Source of the DNA: Manis javanica
Lineage: Eukaryota; Chordata; Mammalia; Pholidota; Manidae
Direction: 5' to 3'
Assembly: GCF_040802235.1 (NCBI RefSeq)
Contig: NC_133167.1
Span: forward strand, 46,002,001-46,066,000
Length of the DNA stretch: 64,000 bases
Both the position numbers and the translations under genes were made by a program. The notes below the pieces were generated by a model, which ran no database searches, was not told the DNA's origin, and worked only from the letters and a program-made list of their open reading frames with translations. Shown piece by piece: positions 52,611 through 64,000 of this stretch (within the stretch, counting starts at the first letter, position 1; every line of letters begins with the position of its first letter).

Positions 52611-55600
52611 TGAAGTCCCTACTTCCTAACTCTTCTTTATGATTTTTAATTATCTTGGATCCTTTAATAACAATGAATTCACTCACCTTGGAATCAGTGG
52701 TAAATTTACAGGAATATTATTCTTTAGTCCAACATCTAACTCAGTATTGAAGATTTTAGTCTCAATTTCTGGACTTCTATAGGTGTCTGATAGACAGTTC
52801 CTCTGAAGGGTCTCTATGGGTCACAGTGCTTCCTCTACTTTTTTCACTTCTTCTTACTCAGTGTTTTCAGTGTATCTCTGAAACATGACCCTTCATGAGA
52901 AGCATTGAGTGAAAATGGAAGGGAGTAGTCAGGACAGAAGGTGCTCATGCAAATTCTCCCAATGATTTGCCAGTGAAAATGGGCTTACCTAACATGTAGG
53001 TTCATAATACTCAGCTTTAAAAGTCTGGAGCACAGCTGTGAATATTGTAAATGGTATCAAAACTTGCTTTTTTGTTTTATGTGATTAAGCAAATGAAATA
53101 ATGTTTGTGCAATACCATGTAAATTTATGTTATTTAGAAGACTGGAAAGATTAAATACTAGCTAAGTAAGTCATATGAGTAAAGAAATAGCTTTTACATG
53201 ATTGATTTTTAAATTTATCTTAAAATAAGAAAAATTAATGAATTTGATTAAAATTATCAGCCTTATTAGATGTTTTTTCGACTGTTTTTATGACTTGGAG
53301 GACATGTGCCATGGCACATTCACACAACATCAACACTTGCGTCATAGTCTTGAGACCCTTTGATTATCTTATGCAGATTGTCATAACTTGGGCCGATGTG
53401 GCAAATCAGGAACACTTCATGAATTTTCTACTCTGACTCTCTAGTTGCTATGGAGATTGTCTTATGATAAAACAGCCTTGGATTTGGTTGAGATTAGTCA
53501 CTTTAGATTCTGGGTTCTGACAGAGTTCGTGCCACCATCAGCACTACCCTCATTGCCATAGCATAAAAGCAATGGTTGATTTTACCAGCATATGTTAACA
53601 TAGTTTTAGGACATAGAATTTTATTCAGAAATTATAGGATGGTGCTACTATATAAAAAGCAGAAAAAAACCAAAAGCATTGTGCTTTGGGAAAGTACTTA
53701 AGATTGATCTCCCATGACTTTAGTACATTTCAACTACAATGTAGAGTTACCAGGTTATCCATAAATATATATTGTTACAGGCTTAATAAATTCAACAGGA
53801 TTAGATCTACCATTGTGAAACAGAGGTACTAATGAGGAAAGAAAAGGCCAATGGGAGAACTGGGATAAACTAATCTATTCTTCCATGACCAGCAATTACA
53901 GATGAACCCAACTATACTTGAAAAAGCTATGCTCTTTTCTCTCATGTTGGCTCTGCTGTAACCTGAAGTCCAAACAAGTTAACACCTCATGGGACAACAC
54001 TTAACCAGTGGAGAGGACCTGAGCTGGTAGATAAATGCTCTCATCTTTTGTCCCTGAGATGGATAATTCTGAGGCCCATTCCAGCAAGATCAAGCCCCGG
54101 TTGCTCACAGTAATGACTAGCTTGATAACACACTCTTGTATTGGCTTTCCTTCCCTCCCTATTTCACTATGAATGTATATTGAGGAGGGTTTCTTGAAAA
54201 TACTGACAAGAATAAATGCACAAAAGAGTCTTCTAGTTGGAATGAATAGGTGGAGTGCATGAAATCTTTGCTGCCTGACTGTACACTTGTAATTCTTTCC
54301 TAGTCTAGAAGTCACAAGATTTATAGTTAAAATTTGGGAGACCCCCCTCTGCATTGCCACTTCACCTAGGGAAAGGGTTTCTTAGAATACTCAGGATTAA
54401 GCCATCCATCACTGTGGGAGACATTAACAGTCACTCCTTACTAGCAAAGGCAGTCCTGGGGGCCTTAAACTTTAGGGGCTCTAGGTTTCTAATTTTGAGT
54501 AGTTATCTACTTTGAGTTCTGTTTTCACCCATAATATTAATTTTATATGATTAAGTTTATATGATTGCTGATGATTTTTTAGAGAATGTGAATGTAATAG
54601 GTGACTTATAGCTGATGACTGTTACCATGCTTTTTTTTAGCCCAGGTCGCCTGTGCTTTTCCTGAATTCCTTTTTCTTTGTATCCTTGCTTCCTGGCATT
54701 TGCAGTGACTTCCAGTGTCAAGGCCACTGGGATTAGAAAATTCTGAAGAAATGACATAGTAATAATAGTGGCATTGATGATCCTGTAACATTAAGTGCAT
54801 CGACCCAAGTCTTGCCACACACTCAATGCACCCACTAGCCCATCCACCTTGTCTCCGCTGGTCATGTGAGGGTGTGCTGCTTCAGGGAGAAGAGAGTATG
54901 TTATGATGATAATACAACAACATATGTTCTAACATCATTGTTAGATTAATTATTGTGTATTATTTCTGTCTAAATTGCATATGTTAGATAACTCATTCTC
55001 CAATTTTAATTAACCAAAATATATAGTAAGATAATATGGAGAGATATGAATTGTTGCATGTTTCTTTCCCCCATAGCCCATGTGTGACTGTTTCCTAGAT
55101 GGTCTGAGTTATCTGCTACCTTGAGGGGCATAGTGAATTGTTATAGTGAGAATGAGGAAGTGATAATCAGTGTTCATTTTGAGTTTTTGACAACCAAAAG
55201 GAGAGGCCTTGGAAAGCAGGGCACAAAGTTTATTCTATAGCATTAGAATAGAGAAGGAGGCCTTCCCATCCCTGCCCTGTAAAGATAAGGACTGGGGGTA
55301 TGGTTTGAGAGGAGGGCATTATAAACAGTATACTCCTTCCTTTCCCAGATTTTGAACCACTGGGACAGGACAGAAAGGCAATGAGAAATGAAAATACTAA
55401 CTTAACTACTGGCGAAACTGAAACTGACAGCTGAGTTTATCCAACCACAGAATTAGACAGACTCATCCAGGCGGTCACAAGCAGCATCAGACAGGCAGGC
55501 CTGCACGGGGAAAGCTCGGGGCGGAGAGGAGTGTACAGAATGTGTGTTCCCTGCTGACAGCTAGTTCCTAAGAAGGAAGAGGGAGGAAGGGGTAGGCCTA

Positions 55601-55660
55601 TGCAAATCCAGCTTCTTTTCCAAACTTCCTATCAGAAAAAAATGAATGTTGGGAGGGATC
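52611..55660. other. Mostly unassigned AT-rich sequence
   Basis: No gene recognised. The minus frame at 54,001-54,360 (119 residues) has no domain I know and no splice or promoter context. A 24-base exact copy of a piece at 51,357-51,380 occurs at 54,515-54,538. Confidence 0.4.
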
Positions 55661-55664
55661 AAGG

Positions 55665-56052
55665 CCAGCGATTTAATTTCCTAGAGCTGGGTGGTTTAAA
55701 CACCAGAAATTCATTGTCTTGCAGTTCTGGAGGCTAGAAGTCTGTGACCAGGGTGTCAGCATTGTTGCTCCTGTGTCCCCGTAGGGGAAGGATCTGTTCC
55801 ATTTTGACTTGTAGATAGATGGCTCTTTCCATGTTTCCATGCATTCTCCCTGTATATTGTCTGGGTCTCAATTTCCCCTTTCTATGAAGACCCCAGTCAT
55901 ACTGGATTTACACCCTACCTTACTCCATTATATGACCTTACCTTCACTAATTATATCTGCAGTGACCCTATTCCCAAATAAGGTCACATTCTGAGGTCTT
56001 GGCTATATCTTCAACATATGGCAGGGAGGGGACACAATTTAACCCATAATGG
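55665..56052 (+). repeat. Old interspersed repeat (TTCTGGAGGCTAGAAGTCTG type)
   Basis: GTGGTTTAAACACCAGAAAT, CTTGCAGTTCTGGAGGCTAG, ACCCCAGTCATACTGGATTT, and CTATTCCCAAATAAGGTCAC. It closes with CTTCAACATATGGCAGGGAG and AATTTAACCCATAATGGCC. It shares the layout of 30,330-30,660. Family name left open. Confidence 0.75.
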
Positions 56053-56685
56053 CCAGCAGGAAGCATTTTTCCTAAAAGGAGATTCAAAGAAGTGAGCATG
56101 GGGTATGTGGAAATGGGCATCCCCTGCGAGAGGCAAAGAGGACAGAGAATGAGGAAAGCGAAATGGAGGGCTTGACCTGTGTGGGGCAGGTGGCGAGAGT
56201 TAGGCCTAAGCCTGAGGCTACACGAGGGTGTTGAACATCATTTGAAGTCAGTGGCCATGAATATGTGTGGGACACAAACACACACAAGGGAACCAAACCA
56301 ACTCATGCAAACTATTTGTTTGCCATTTGGGAATCACCAGTTGGGTGAAGAGCCGAGTTAACTCTTGGGTGCTGTGGGAAATGGGCTTTATATTGAAGGC
56401 TATTTAAACATCACTGATACGTTGGGTAGCAGAAGGCTCCATCCCCAAGGCTTTGTCATGTCCAATCTGACCTACTCTTCTGGGCAGCCCTGAAAAAGAG
56501 CAAGAGGTCCTTACTAAGGGGGAGCACCATACAGGGGTGACAGACCCAATAGGAATCCCACCCACCCATTACACGTGCCGTGTATGTGCCTGTGAATTTT
56601 TGATCAGCATGAACTAAACAGTTACATCACATTGAGTGGCTAAATAGGGGAGCCAAAGGTAGGTAGGCAAAATAAAATAAACGTT
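56053..56685. other. GC-moderate sequence, no gene recognised
   Basis: Small overlapping frames on both strands at 56,084-56,361 show no domain. Confidence 0.4.
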
Positions 56686-56689
56686 TTGG

Positions 56690-56905
56690 AACTAGATAAA
56701 CCGGACTTCACCTCCCAGATCTGCTGCTTACTTGCCAGCTGACTTCAGGAAATTTTTTTGGTCTCTTTTACAGTCTTTTTTGTTTTTGAATCTATATAAT
56801 GGGGAATAATATCACCCTGTCAGGTTGATTATGAGAAATAATGCTTGTAGGTAAAGCATACAGGTCCTCTGTCTTGCACTAGTGAATAGCTGTCACTATT
56901 TTATG
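56690..56905 (+). repeat. MIR SINE, nearly complete
   Basis: ACTAGATAAACCGGACTTCA, TCTGCTGCTTACTTGCCAGC, TATAATGGGGAATAATATCA, GGTTGATTATGAGAAATAAT and AGTGAATAGCTGTCACTATT follow the full MIR order. Confidence 0.8.
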
Positions 56906-57715
56906 TGATCCTCTGTGGCCTTATGGAGGAGGGTGCCAAGCACCTGGGGACCAGGCTGTTCCCCTGCATCATAAAAGGAGTGGATTCCTCATCTCTGTTT
57001 TATGTTACCAAGATTCCAAGTAAGGTGCGTTTTGAGAAAAGGGATTTCGTGACAGGATATTTGAAAACCACTTGAGCAGAAGATCTCTGAAGTGCTTTCA
57101 GCTCTAAAAGTTTAAGTTCTATAGCAGACAGCTTTTCCCTTATCGGCTCTTCATTTGGAAAATGATATTCAGTACCTATTTCAGAGAAATACTGTGCAGA
57201 TAAGTGAAGAGTTATGGGTGAACATCTAAACAGTATTGGAGTGCCTGTTGTATTTCCATTTACCATGGTAAGCACTATTGTGACTTTCAAAGAGGTATAA
57301 AAGAGTGCCTCCCTGCAAGAAAGCTGGGGCCATGAAATCTGTACCTGAAACAATTAGAGAGCACCTAGGACACAATAAAGTATTTTTTATTACTGAATAC
57401 AGTATAAGTTACATATGTTAGGTCACTCAGGAAAGTGTAATTCTTCAAATGAATGATAACATGTCTGCACAAAGTGGTAATTATATCAGCATATGCACTG
57501 CAAGGGAATAACAAGCTCTTTGTATACACAGCTCCATGCAAGTATGTTACAGATAATAAAATAATAAGATTCTTGGATATGAAGAGATACATCTAATGTG
57601 TCCCAAACTATTAATGTGTCTTCATGGATACCTATATTTCCATTGAAGTGTATGGTATATTAAGAGTTTGGGGGTACATAATTCTTATATTTATAATGAG
57701 GATAGAGGTAAGTGA
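56906..57715. other. AT-rich sequence, no gene recognised
   Basis: A minus frame at 57,000-57,353 (117 residues) includes MIR-like phrases in reverse (GTGACTTTCAAAGAGG) and no domain. It is not supported as a gene. Confidence 0.4.
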
Positions 57716-57719
57716 ATTT

Positions 57720-57830
57720 TTTCATTGCATAGATGGAAAACAGACCTAGAAACATTAAGAAACTTACTCATAGTTTTCTATCAGGAGAGTAGCAGAACAA
57801 AGGATCTTCATAATTATTTATTTATTAGAA
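57720..57830 (+). repeat. MIR remnant
   Basis: CATTGCATAGATGGAAAACA, GACCTAGAAACATTAAGAAA and CTTACTCATAGTTTTCTATC follow the MIR 3' pattern. Confidence 0.5.
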
Positions 57831-57834
57831 CTTG

Positions 57835-58300
57835 CCTGGAACTTTTTATTCTCTTTTTCAAAATTTCAAATATTACAGGTAAGATAGAAATTCACCTCTG
57901 ACCATCACTCCTATTCCTGGTTCCCTGAACCTGCCAAGTCATGGTATGAGTATGCTCATAGAATTTTCTCTGTGCTTTTACTTATGTTTCTGTATCTGTA
58001 ACTTACAAATCCAATATAGTACTGCTTGTATGTGTTTATAATATAAATCCTGTTATACTATCATTTTTTTCATTCAGCAAGACATCTTGAAAATCTGTCC
58101 ATGTATTACATAGAGTTGTAGTTCATTCCTTTTAATTGTGCTGTTATCATAGTATAAATATATTACATTTTATCTATTCCCCTATTTGTGGACATTCAGA
58201 TTGTTTCCCATTTTTTCTACTGCAAATAATGCAGCAGTGAACATTCTTGAGTATTCTTTTTTGTGCACAAATGCAAGACTCTGTGGAGCAAAAAGAAAGG
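57835..58300 (-). mobile_element. Old L1 3' end, antisense
   Basis: TTGAAAATCTGTCCATGTAT, GTAGTTCATTCCTTTTAATT, CTATTCCCCTATTTGTGGAC, and GCAAATAATGCAGCAGTGAA are typical of old L1 3' sequence in reverse. No open frame. Confidence 0.7.
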
Positions 58301-61300
58301 AATCATTAGGTACAAGTATTTAAAAATATTTTTTCAGATTTTTATATAAAAATCAATCAAGTACTTATCTTTGTTTCACTATGACCTCATTTCCATAATC
58401 TGTAACAAGTTTTTTCTTTGCATTTCATTTTTCACCACCATGCCAATGATAAACTCAAAGACAAAGTGAAATCACTTTTTCTTAGCAAGTCTTGTTCATT
58501 TTGAATCATAGATGCTGTTATCAGCAAATCATTTTTTGTAATGACTTTTTTGTCCTTTAGAAATGAAGGACAGTGTAAACAGTAGCATCCCATGATGTGT
58601 AGTAGAGTTTTGTTTTCCCCCTTTATATTGTTTTCTGCTATCTCAAGGAAGAACAGGCAACAGAATGTGTCAGTAGAAATGAAATTTAGGAACTGCACTT
58701 GATCTTGTTTTTCAGCCTAATGTTTCTGTTCTTTCATCATAAAGATCAGCTGCATTTTATTTTTTTCCAGTCCCTTAGAATAACATCCAGTTCTAGTCAG
58801 CATGTTTAATGCACTCCTCAATGATGTTCTAGCACAATAAATTTTTGTATCTCGTGCATGTGTACATACGGTAAAAATTTCTTCAAGTTCTAGCCATGTG
58901 GGGGATGAATATTGTGGTTGCTTTGTTAATGCAGTGTTTGTGTTGGAGCGGTTACGGCCCCGTGCTTTAACTTGCAGCACTGGGCATAATGAGATGGCTC
59001 TGATGGTGGCGTAAGAGTCTAGTGGGATGGTCACAGCTTCACACTTCAAAGCCGAGCATATGGGGTGAATACTGGGTAGCTTTATGCTCTTTGGGGATGG
59101 TTGGGAGACAGTCCTTAACAGCTCTGTTTAATGAAGACATTGGAAAAGAAATGCTCTATCTTTAAAATAATTTTGAATTGCAAAGAGAGAAATTTCCACC
59201 ACCTCCCCCCTCCATAGACTGAACCAAGAATAATTTTTCTTAGTCTGCACTTAATTAGAGGCAGTGCAGGATCACACTACTAAACTGTATTTTCAAATGT
59301 CTTCTTTTTCAAAGTACTGTAGCAAGATGAATCGGCCAGTTTTATTTTAGGTATGTGTATGAGTTTAGGCAAAAACTTTTAGGGCTATCTGTTTTACCAT
59401 CTGAAAGATTTTTATGGCTTCTGGTAGAGAATCTTTTTTTCTTTCCCTTTGCATTAAAAAATACTTAAATAAGAAAATCAACTAAACTAAAAACTTGGCT
59501 GTATTAAAAGAGCTATACTAAAGCTAGAGGATGCTTGTAATATTTGAAGTCTAGCACTCAGTTTAATTTTTACATTCTGTGCTTTTTTCCCTCTACTTGC
59601 TGTTGAGTATGAAGCGATGGTTTGGAAAACACTTTTTGATTGCTGTATACTTAGGAAAAAAGTTGATACTCTTTTGGGTTCATTAGAGGTCTGATTTAGT
59701 AATAATAATAATAATAAGCCACACATTCATACTATGGGTCAGAGGAAAGAGAGTTTATTCCTAGAGAAAATGGAATGACAGATTTGAGTTTTTTTCTCTA
59801 CTTATGCCTTTGGCTGCTATTGAATGTAACAAAACTGAGCTTATCAGTTATGTTTCTTGATCTGCTGAAATGCAATTAAATTACATTAAATTTCATCTTC
59901 ATTTATGCTAGCAGTCCTAAAATGCTCCTGAAAGAAACAAAAGCAGAGGGGGAGAGGATTATGTTAAATACCACTGTAGAAGTATGTGTTGTATAAGGCA
60001 GGCTTATACATTTAATTAAGCAGATTCTTAAATGCTGTCTTCATACACTACTTTAACTATTATATAGTCTCAATAAAATAGGACATTTTGGCCATGCTTA
60101 TGTCTGTTATAGGCTCAGGGAAAACATTTTGTTAAGAATATGAAGCTTTAAACTTCTCATTGCACAGAGAAATATCTCATTGCATTCATCTTCCTATTGC
60201 AAAGAGGAATTAAGAGTGATAAGCAGACATGTATAAAAACAGCTAAAAATCAGTTTTAAGTAAATAAAAATCATTAAGGTTTTAATGTATTTTAAAATAT
60301 TGTCACTAAAACAACCTTTTCAGAATGTGACTAGTGAAAATGGAACGATCAGAACTATTAATAATAGTGGTAAACCAAAAAAAAAATGCTCTTTTACTAA
60401 AAGCAGTTTGGGAAGCTGCAGGGTTTTGCTTTGCCTGTCTCAGTATGGCATGATGGCATCATACTCTTTCTGTACAAGGTGATTTGGGTGTTTGCCTTGT
60501 CTAACAACACTAACTGGCTCAGGTAGCCTACAGGTACAGGTGGCTTTGATGGCTACAGATGGGACAACTGTTCGTAGAACCGCTCATAAAACATAAAGAC
60601 AGTGATAGAAACTTGACCCCATGGTTTTTCTCACTAGGGATACATTCTACATTGTACTGTCACTGGTGTTAAACCCAGTTCTCATTTTGTTAGCAGACTG
60701 ACCCCTTACTTTCATTTGTAGGTTTGGAGTAGACATCACTATTCCTGGTATATAATACCGTACAAAGTACAGCAGGCTGTAAAGTGCTTAGGAACCAAAT
60801 CAACTCATTCAGCGGAGCAAACATTGATTAACTACAAGACACTGCCATCAGGGAGCATAAAACCTAGATGGAGGAGCAAAAGTCCGCAATCAGTTGAATA
60901 ATACGAGAAGATTAGGTTTGATGTTATATCCAACAGAAGCTGTAAAATACTATGGCAACGTGAGGGAGAGAAATGCTTGTCAGTGGAGGGAGAGCACAGA
61001 TAGGAAGCAGGGATTATCAGTGGGATGTTCTGGTTTCTTGGCCACTTACTGAAAATGCTGAAAGTCCCTACTCTGGAAACGTTGGATACCACTGTAGAGG
61101 GAATGGTGCCTTTTCAGGAAATGCACACAGAATGGTTGCTTAAAATAATAATAATGCTACTTACCTGAAAACTGAGGCTTCATTTCAATAGGCCTGAGCT
61201 TGAAGTATTTGAAATTTTCATCTTCTTTAAGAGGCCTATTTTATTTACATGATGTGAGCATTTGAAGTTACATGGGATGGTTTTTACATAGATTAATTGT

Positions 61301-61765
61301 GAAAATAAAATGATAAAATTAAAACTAGCTCTTTTGAATATGCAATTTATGTCATAAATAAAAAGCTTGTAAGTATTCTTCTGACTAAATTTGAGACACT
61401 TTTTTGAAAGGCAGGAAATTAAATTTATTTCAACAAAACTACAAATACCTACCTGCCATAGACCCTTAAGTTAAAATAATTAGAAACACAATTATCATTT
61501 CTCTATGAAGAATACAATATACTCACTCTCTCTATTACTAAATATATTATCTTTGGTTATTTTTCACTGTATTTGAACAATGAAATAGTTCCTTTTCTGG
61601 TATCATAAGAGAAGAAAAATTCAGTTGGTTTTATGTAGAAGAAGTAGTAGACGAAGAGGGTTGTTAAAATATATCCAGATTTCTTGTTAAGTGGGACATA
61701 CAAGTTCAAGGAGGTATACAGAATTTTCAGAATTCAGAGCAGTTGTATAGACTTACAAGGGAAAA
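58301..61765. other. Mainly unassigned sequence
   Basis: Contains a short (TAA)n at 59,699-59,717. A GC-richer patch at 58,900-59,060 carries a minus frame (58,717-59,049, 110 residues) without a recognisable domain. I see no splice-flanked FTCDNL1 exon. Confidence 0.4.
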
Positions 61766-61769
61766 GGAA

Positions 61770-61860
61770 ACTAGCTTTTACTGGGTGTACCGTGTACCAG
61801 GCATTGTGCTAGATCCTTTTCTTAGTTTATCTAATCTTAATCTCTCCATCCAGTTATGGA
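61770..61860 (+). repeat. MIR remnant
   Basis: GTGTACCAGGCATTGTGCTA and a decayed TTTATCTAATCTTAATCTC match the MIR core. Confidence 0.55.
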
Positions 61861-61865
61861 ATCCA

Positions 61866-61950
61866 TTTCCTTTCTTTCTTTTTTCTTTACTTCCTTTATT
61901 TTTCTCTCCTTTCCTCCCCTTGCCTCTGCCTCTTTTTTCCTTTGGTTTTA
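61866..61950. repeat. Pyrimidine-rich low-complexity tract
   Basis: Dense T and C (TTTCTTTCTTTTTTCTTTAC and similar). Phenylalanine- and leucine-rich frames across it are artefacts. Confidence 0.85.
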
Positions 61951-62620
61951 CTAAAGTATTTTAAAGCAAGTTCCAAAGACAATGTTGTTTCACCCCTACA
62001 TATTAAATATGTATCTCTAAGCAAAGTGGACATTGTTAAATAACCCCAATGCCAGTACCCCACCCATCAAAATGGTAATTCTTTGGTACTGTCTAGTACT
62101 TAGTATATAATCTGGGCAAATGTCTTTCCATGATGGGCTTATTTAAATCTGAATCTGTGCATGGCTCATATACTGCATTGATTATTGTATCTCTATTTCT
62201 TTTGCTCTAGATCATTCCCCCCACTCTCCTCCCTCCCTGCCTTTTTTTTGTGCAATTCACTGGTTGCAGAAACTGGGTTACTTGTCCTATAGAATCCCCA
62301 CATTTTGGACCTGTTTGTTCCCTTGTGATATCATTTCATTCATATCTTCATACTTCACATTTCCTATAAACTTGAAGTTAGCTCTAGAGGCTTGATTGGT
62401 TTGAAGTTCTGTATTTGGGGCAGAAATTCTTCAAAGGTGAGCAGTGTGCTTCACACTGCATCATATCCAGAGGCCACAGTGGTTGGTTGTCTCACTTCTG
62501 GTAATGCAAAGATGAATTAACTTTGTTCCTAATGGACTTTTTGTGAGGGTGTCATCCATTGATGATCTTTGCTAAAACAGTTATTTTCTAGGTGCTGCAA
62601 AAGGGTGATTTTCTAATTGT
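61950..62620 (-). mobile_element. Old L1 (L1ME-type) 3'UTR, antisense
   Basis: TATTTTAAAGCAAGTTCCAA, TTTCACCCCTACATATTAAA, GTTGCAGAAACTGGGTTACT, GTCCTATAGAATCCCCACAT, AGCTCTAGAGGCTTGATTGG, and GGTTGTCTCACTTCTGGTAA occur in the order known for this 3'UTR type. Strongly diverged. Confidence 0.7.
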
Positions 62621-62809
62621 TTCTTTACTTCCACATTTATTAGTTGGATTTTTTTCTGTTAAAAAAATTTCTCTCATCATTTTGGGCTATATGACTTCCC
62701 TGAAATACAGTTTATACAGGAATGGCAGGATAAATGCTTATTTTCTTTTTAATTGCCAAATTTCTAGATAAGGAGGTGGTCTTTAGAGGAAGGTTTTTTT
62801 TAAAAAATT

Positions 62810-62950
62810 TTTTTAATTTTCAAGGTAGAGAAGTTGAGGCTCAGAGATGTCAAATAATTTGTTCAAGATTCCAAGTAGCTATTAAGGAGCAGAAATGGTA
62901 TTCAAACCATATCTTCTGGCCTCAAAAGTATGTATTATTTCTGCTAAACC
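62810..62950 (+). repeat. MIR SINE fragment
   Basis: TAGAGAAGTTGAGGCTCAGA, GATGTCAAATAATTTGTTCA, AGCAGAAATGGTATTCAAAC, and CTTCTGGCCTCAAAAGTATG match the MIR 3' half. Confidence 0.75.
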
Positions 62951-63480
62951 AAAATGCACCCCTGCCCTTGGACTCCCGACTGCTGATGGCTCGGGGTTGC
63001 TACTGCAAATATCTCCCACTGCTTTGCCCGTTAAGAACTCGTCTCCATGAATCTTCCTCACAGGCACTCTGGGCTTTATAAACTTGTACAGTACTGTAGA
63101 ACAATAGCTCCAAATGGAGACGCTGGCCTGGATAGGCAGAGAGCTGGGCAAAGCCAGAAAATACTCACACTATTCAGCAGAAAGACTTCAGGCATCACAG
63201 TTTATGCTTTAGGCTCCTGCAGCAGCCAAACTGTGAGTCACTCTAAATTATCGGGGGCAGATACTGGTGATCAGAGCAATTTGGAGAGTTACCAGATGTT
63301 AAGATGTCTCAACATCCTAACTCTCCTAAACGTTGGCCCCTATCTTCTGCCACCCTCCCCACCCCCACCATTCCACATTTGAGGGGGGAAGTTAGCTAAC
63401 TGACCCAACATTATTTTATAGTTCCTAAACCTCAGCTGACCTGCCCCCACCCCCAGAACTGTGATCCTTAATGTCTTATG
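62951..63480. other. Unassigned, moderately GC-rich
   Basis: Overlapping frames on both strands (62,734-63,382) lack recognisable domains and begin inside a MIR. Not supported as coding. Confidence 0.45.
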
Positions 63481-63519
63481 TAGTATTAAAGAAACAGAGG
63501 CCACTTAGTGAATTTGGGA

Positions 63520-64000
63520 GACTTCCTTGGCCATATCCCATGGCCACATCCCACCTCTTTATTTTCACTTTTGTTGCTTTTGCTTTCAGTGTCAGATTCA
63601 AATGATCATCACTAATACCTACGTCAAGGAACTTACTCCCTATGTTTTCTTCTGAGAGTTTTATAGTTTCCGGTCTTATGGTCAAGTCTTTAATCTATTT
63701 TGAATTAATTTTTGTGTATAGGGTAAGATGGTGGCCCGTTTTCATTCTTTTGCATGTGGCTGTCCAATTTTGGGCACTCATTTGAAAAGATATCTGCACC
63801 CCCATGTTCATTGCAGCATTATTTACAATAGCCAAGGTATGGCAACGACCTTGGTGCCCATTGATGGATGAATAGATAAAAAAATTGTGGCATATATGTT
63901 TACAGTGTATATTATTCAGCCATAAAAGGAAATCTTGCCTTTTTTTGACAACATGGATGGAGTTTGAGGGCATTTTGCTAAGTAAATAAGTCAGATAGAT
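63520..64000. mobile_element. L1 3' fragment with internal inversion, cut by the window edge
   Basis: 63,520 to about 63,780 reads as antisense L1 (CACTTTTGTTGCTTTTGCTT, then TTGCATGTGGCTGTCCAATT). From about 63,785 to 64,000 it reads as sense L1 (GATATCTGCACCCCCATGTT, TGCAGCATTATTTACAATAG, TTATTCAGCCATAAAAGGAA). The two parts are neighbouring regions of L1, and the more 5' part is inverted, as expected from twin priming. Confidence 0.8.

Noticed and set aside
54001..54360. Minus ORF of 119 codons as a gene
   Set aside because: No recognisable domain, no splice context, and similar lengths occur by chance elsewhere in the window.
57000..57353. Minus ORF of 117 codons as a gene
   Set aside because: No domain, and it partly resembles decayed repeat sequence in reverse.

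Overview
This is a stretch of nuclear genome from a placental mammal. It shows interspersed L1 retrotransposons of several ages, MIR, L2 and MER-type fossil repeats, CA, CT and poly-T microsatellites, a single CpG island, and a split gene with GT/AG introns. I see no Alu, B1 or B2 SINEs, which argues against a primate or mouse-like rodent, but nothing I can read fixes the order or species. There is no sign of bacterial, phage or CRISPR content.

Layout. Positions 1-9,408 hold two antisense L1 elements that both keep their 5' ends. L1-A (1 to about 5,417) appears to have inserted into L1-B (about 5,418-9,408). Next to them lies a sense-strand L1 ORF2 fragment, L1-C (9,409 to about 10,740), and then older L1 pieces up to about 14,090. 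From 14 to 36 kb the sequence is AT-rich, with MIR, L2, MER5-like and MER20 fossils, an older antisense L1 3' end (23.4-25.0 kb) and copies of unassigned old repeats. From 36 to 41.8 kb it is mostly unassigned, with a few GC-rich blocks and one unusual CpG-bearing palindrome.

The only protein-coding gene I can support is on the + strand and matches FTCDNL1 (formiminotransferase cyclodeaminase N-terminal like, also called FONG). A CpG island at about 41,975-42,560 is its probable promoter, with a strong CTCF-type motif just upstream. Three coding exons follow at 44,296-44,418, 46,982-47,077 and 47,765-47,917. The rest of the coding sequence was not found and probably lies beyond 64,000. Exons 2 and 3 join in frame, but exons 1 and 2 do not: an 8-A run at the end of exon 1 puts them out of phase by one base. 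Either this copy is frameshifted or the homopolymer is miscalled.

From 48 to 64 kb the sequence is intronic or downstream. It carries an old antisense L1/HAL1-like ORF1 region (50.5-52.6 kb), an interspersed repeat at 55.7-56.05 kb, L1 3' ends (57.8-58.3 and 61.9-62.6 kb), MIRs, and an L1 fragment with a twin-priming style inversion at the right edge (63.5-64.0 kb). No tRNA, rRNA or known ncRNA gene was recognised. I saw no clearly new biological system. The points most worth checking are the FTCDNL1 phase break, the templated inverted insertion inside L1-C, the triplicated L1 5'UTR unit, and the CTCF/CpG promoter arrangement.
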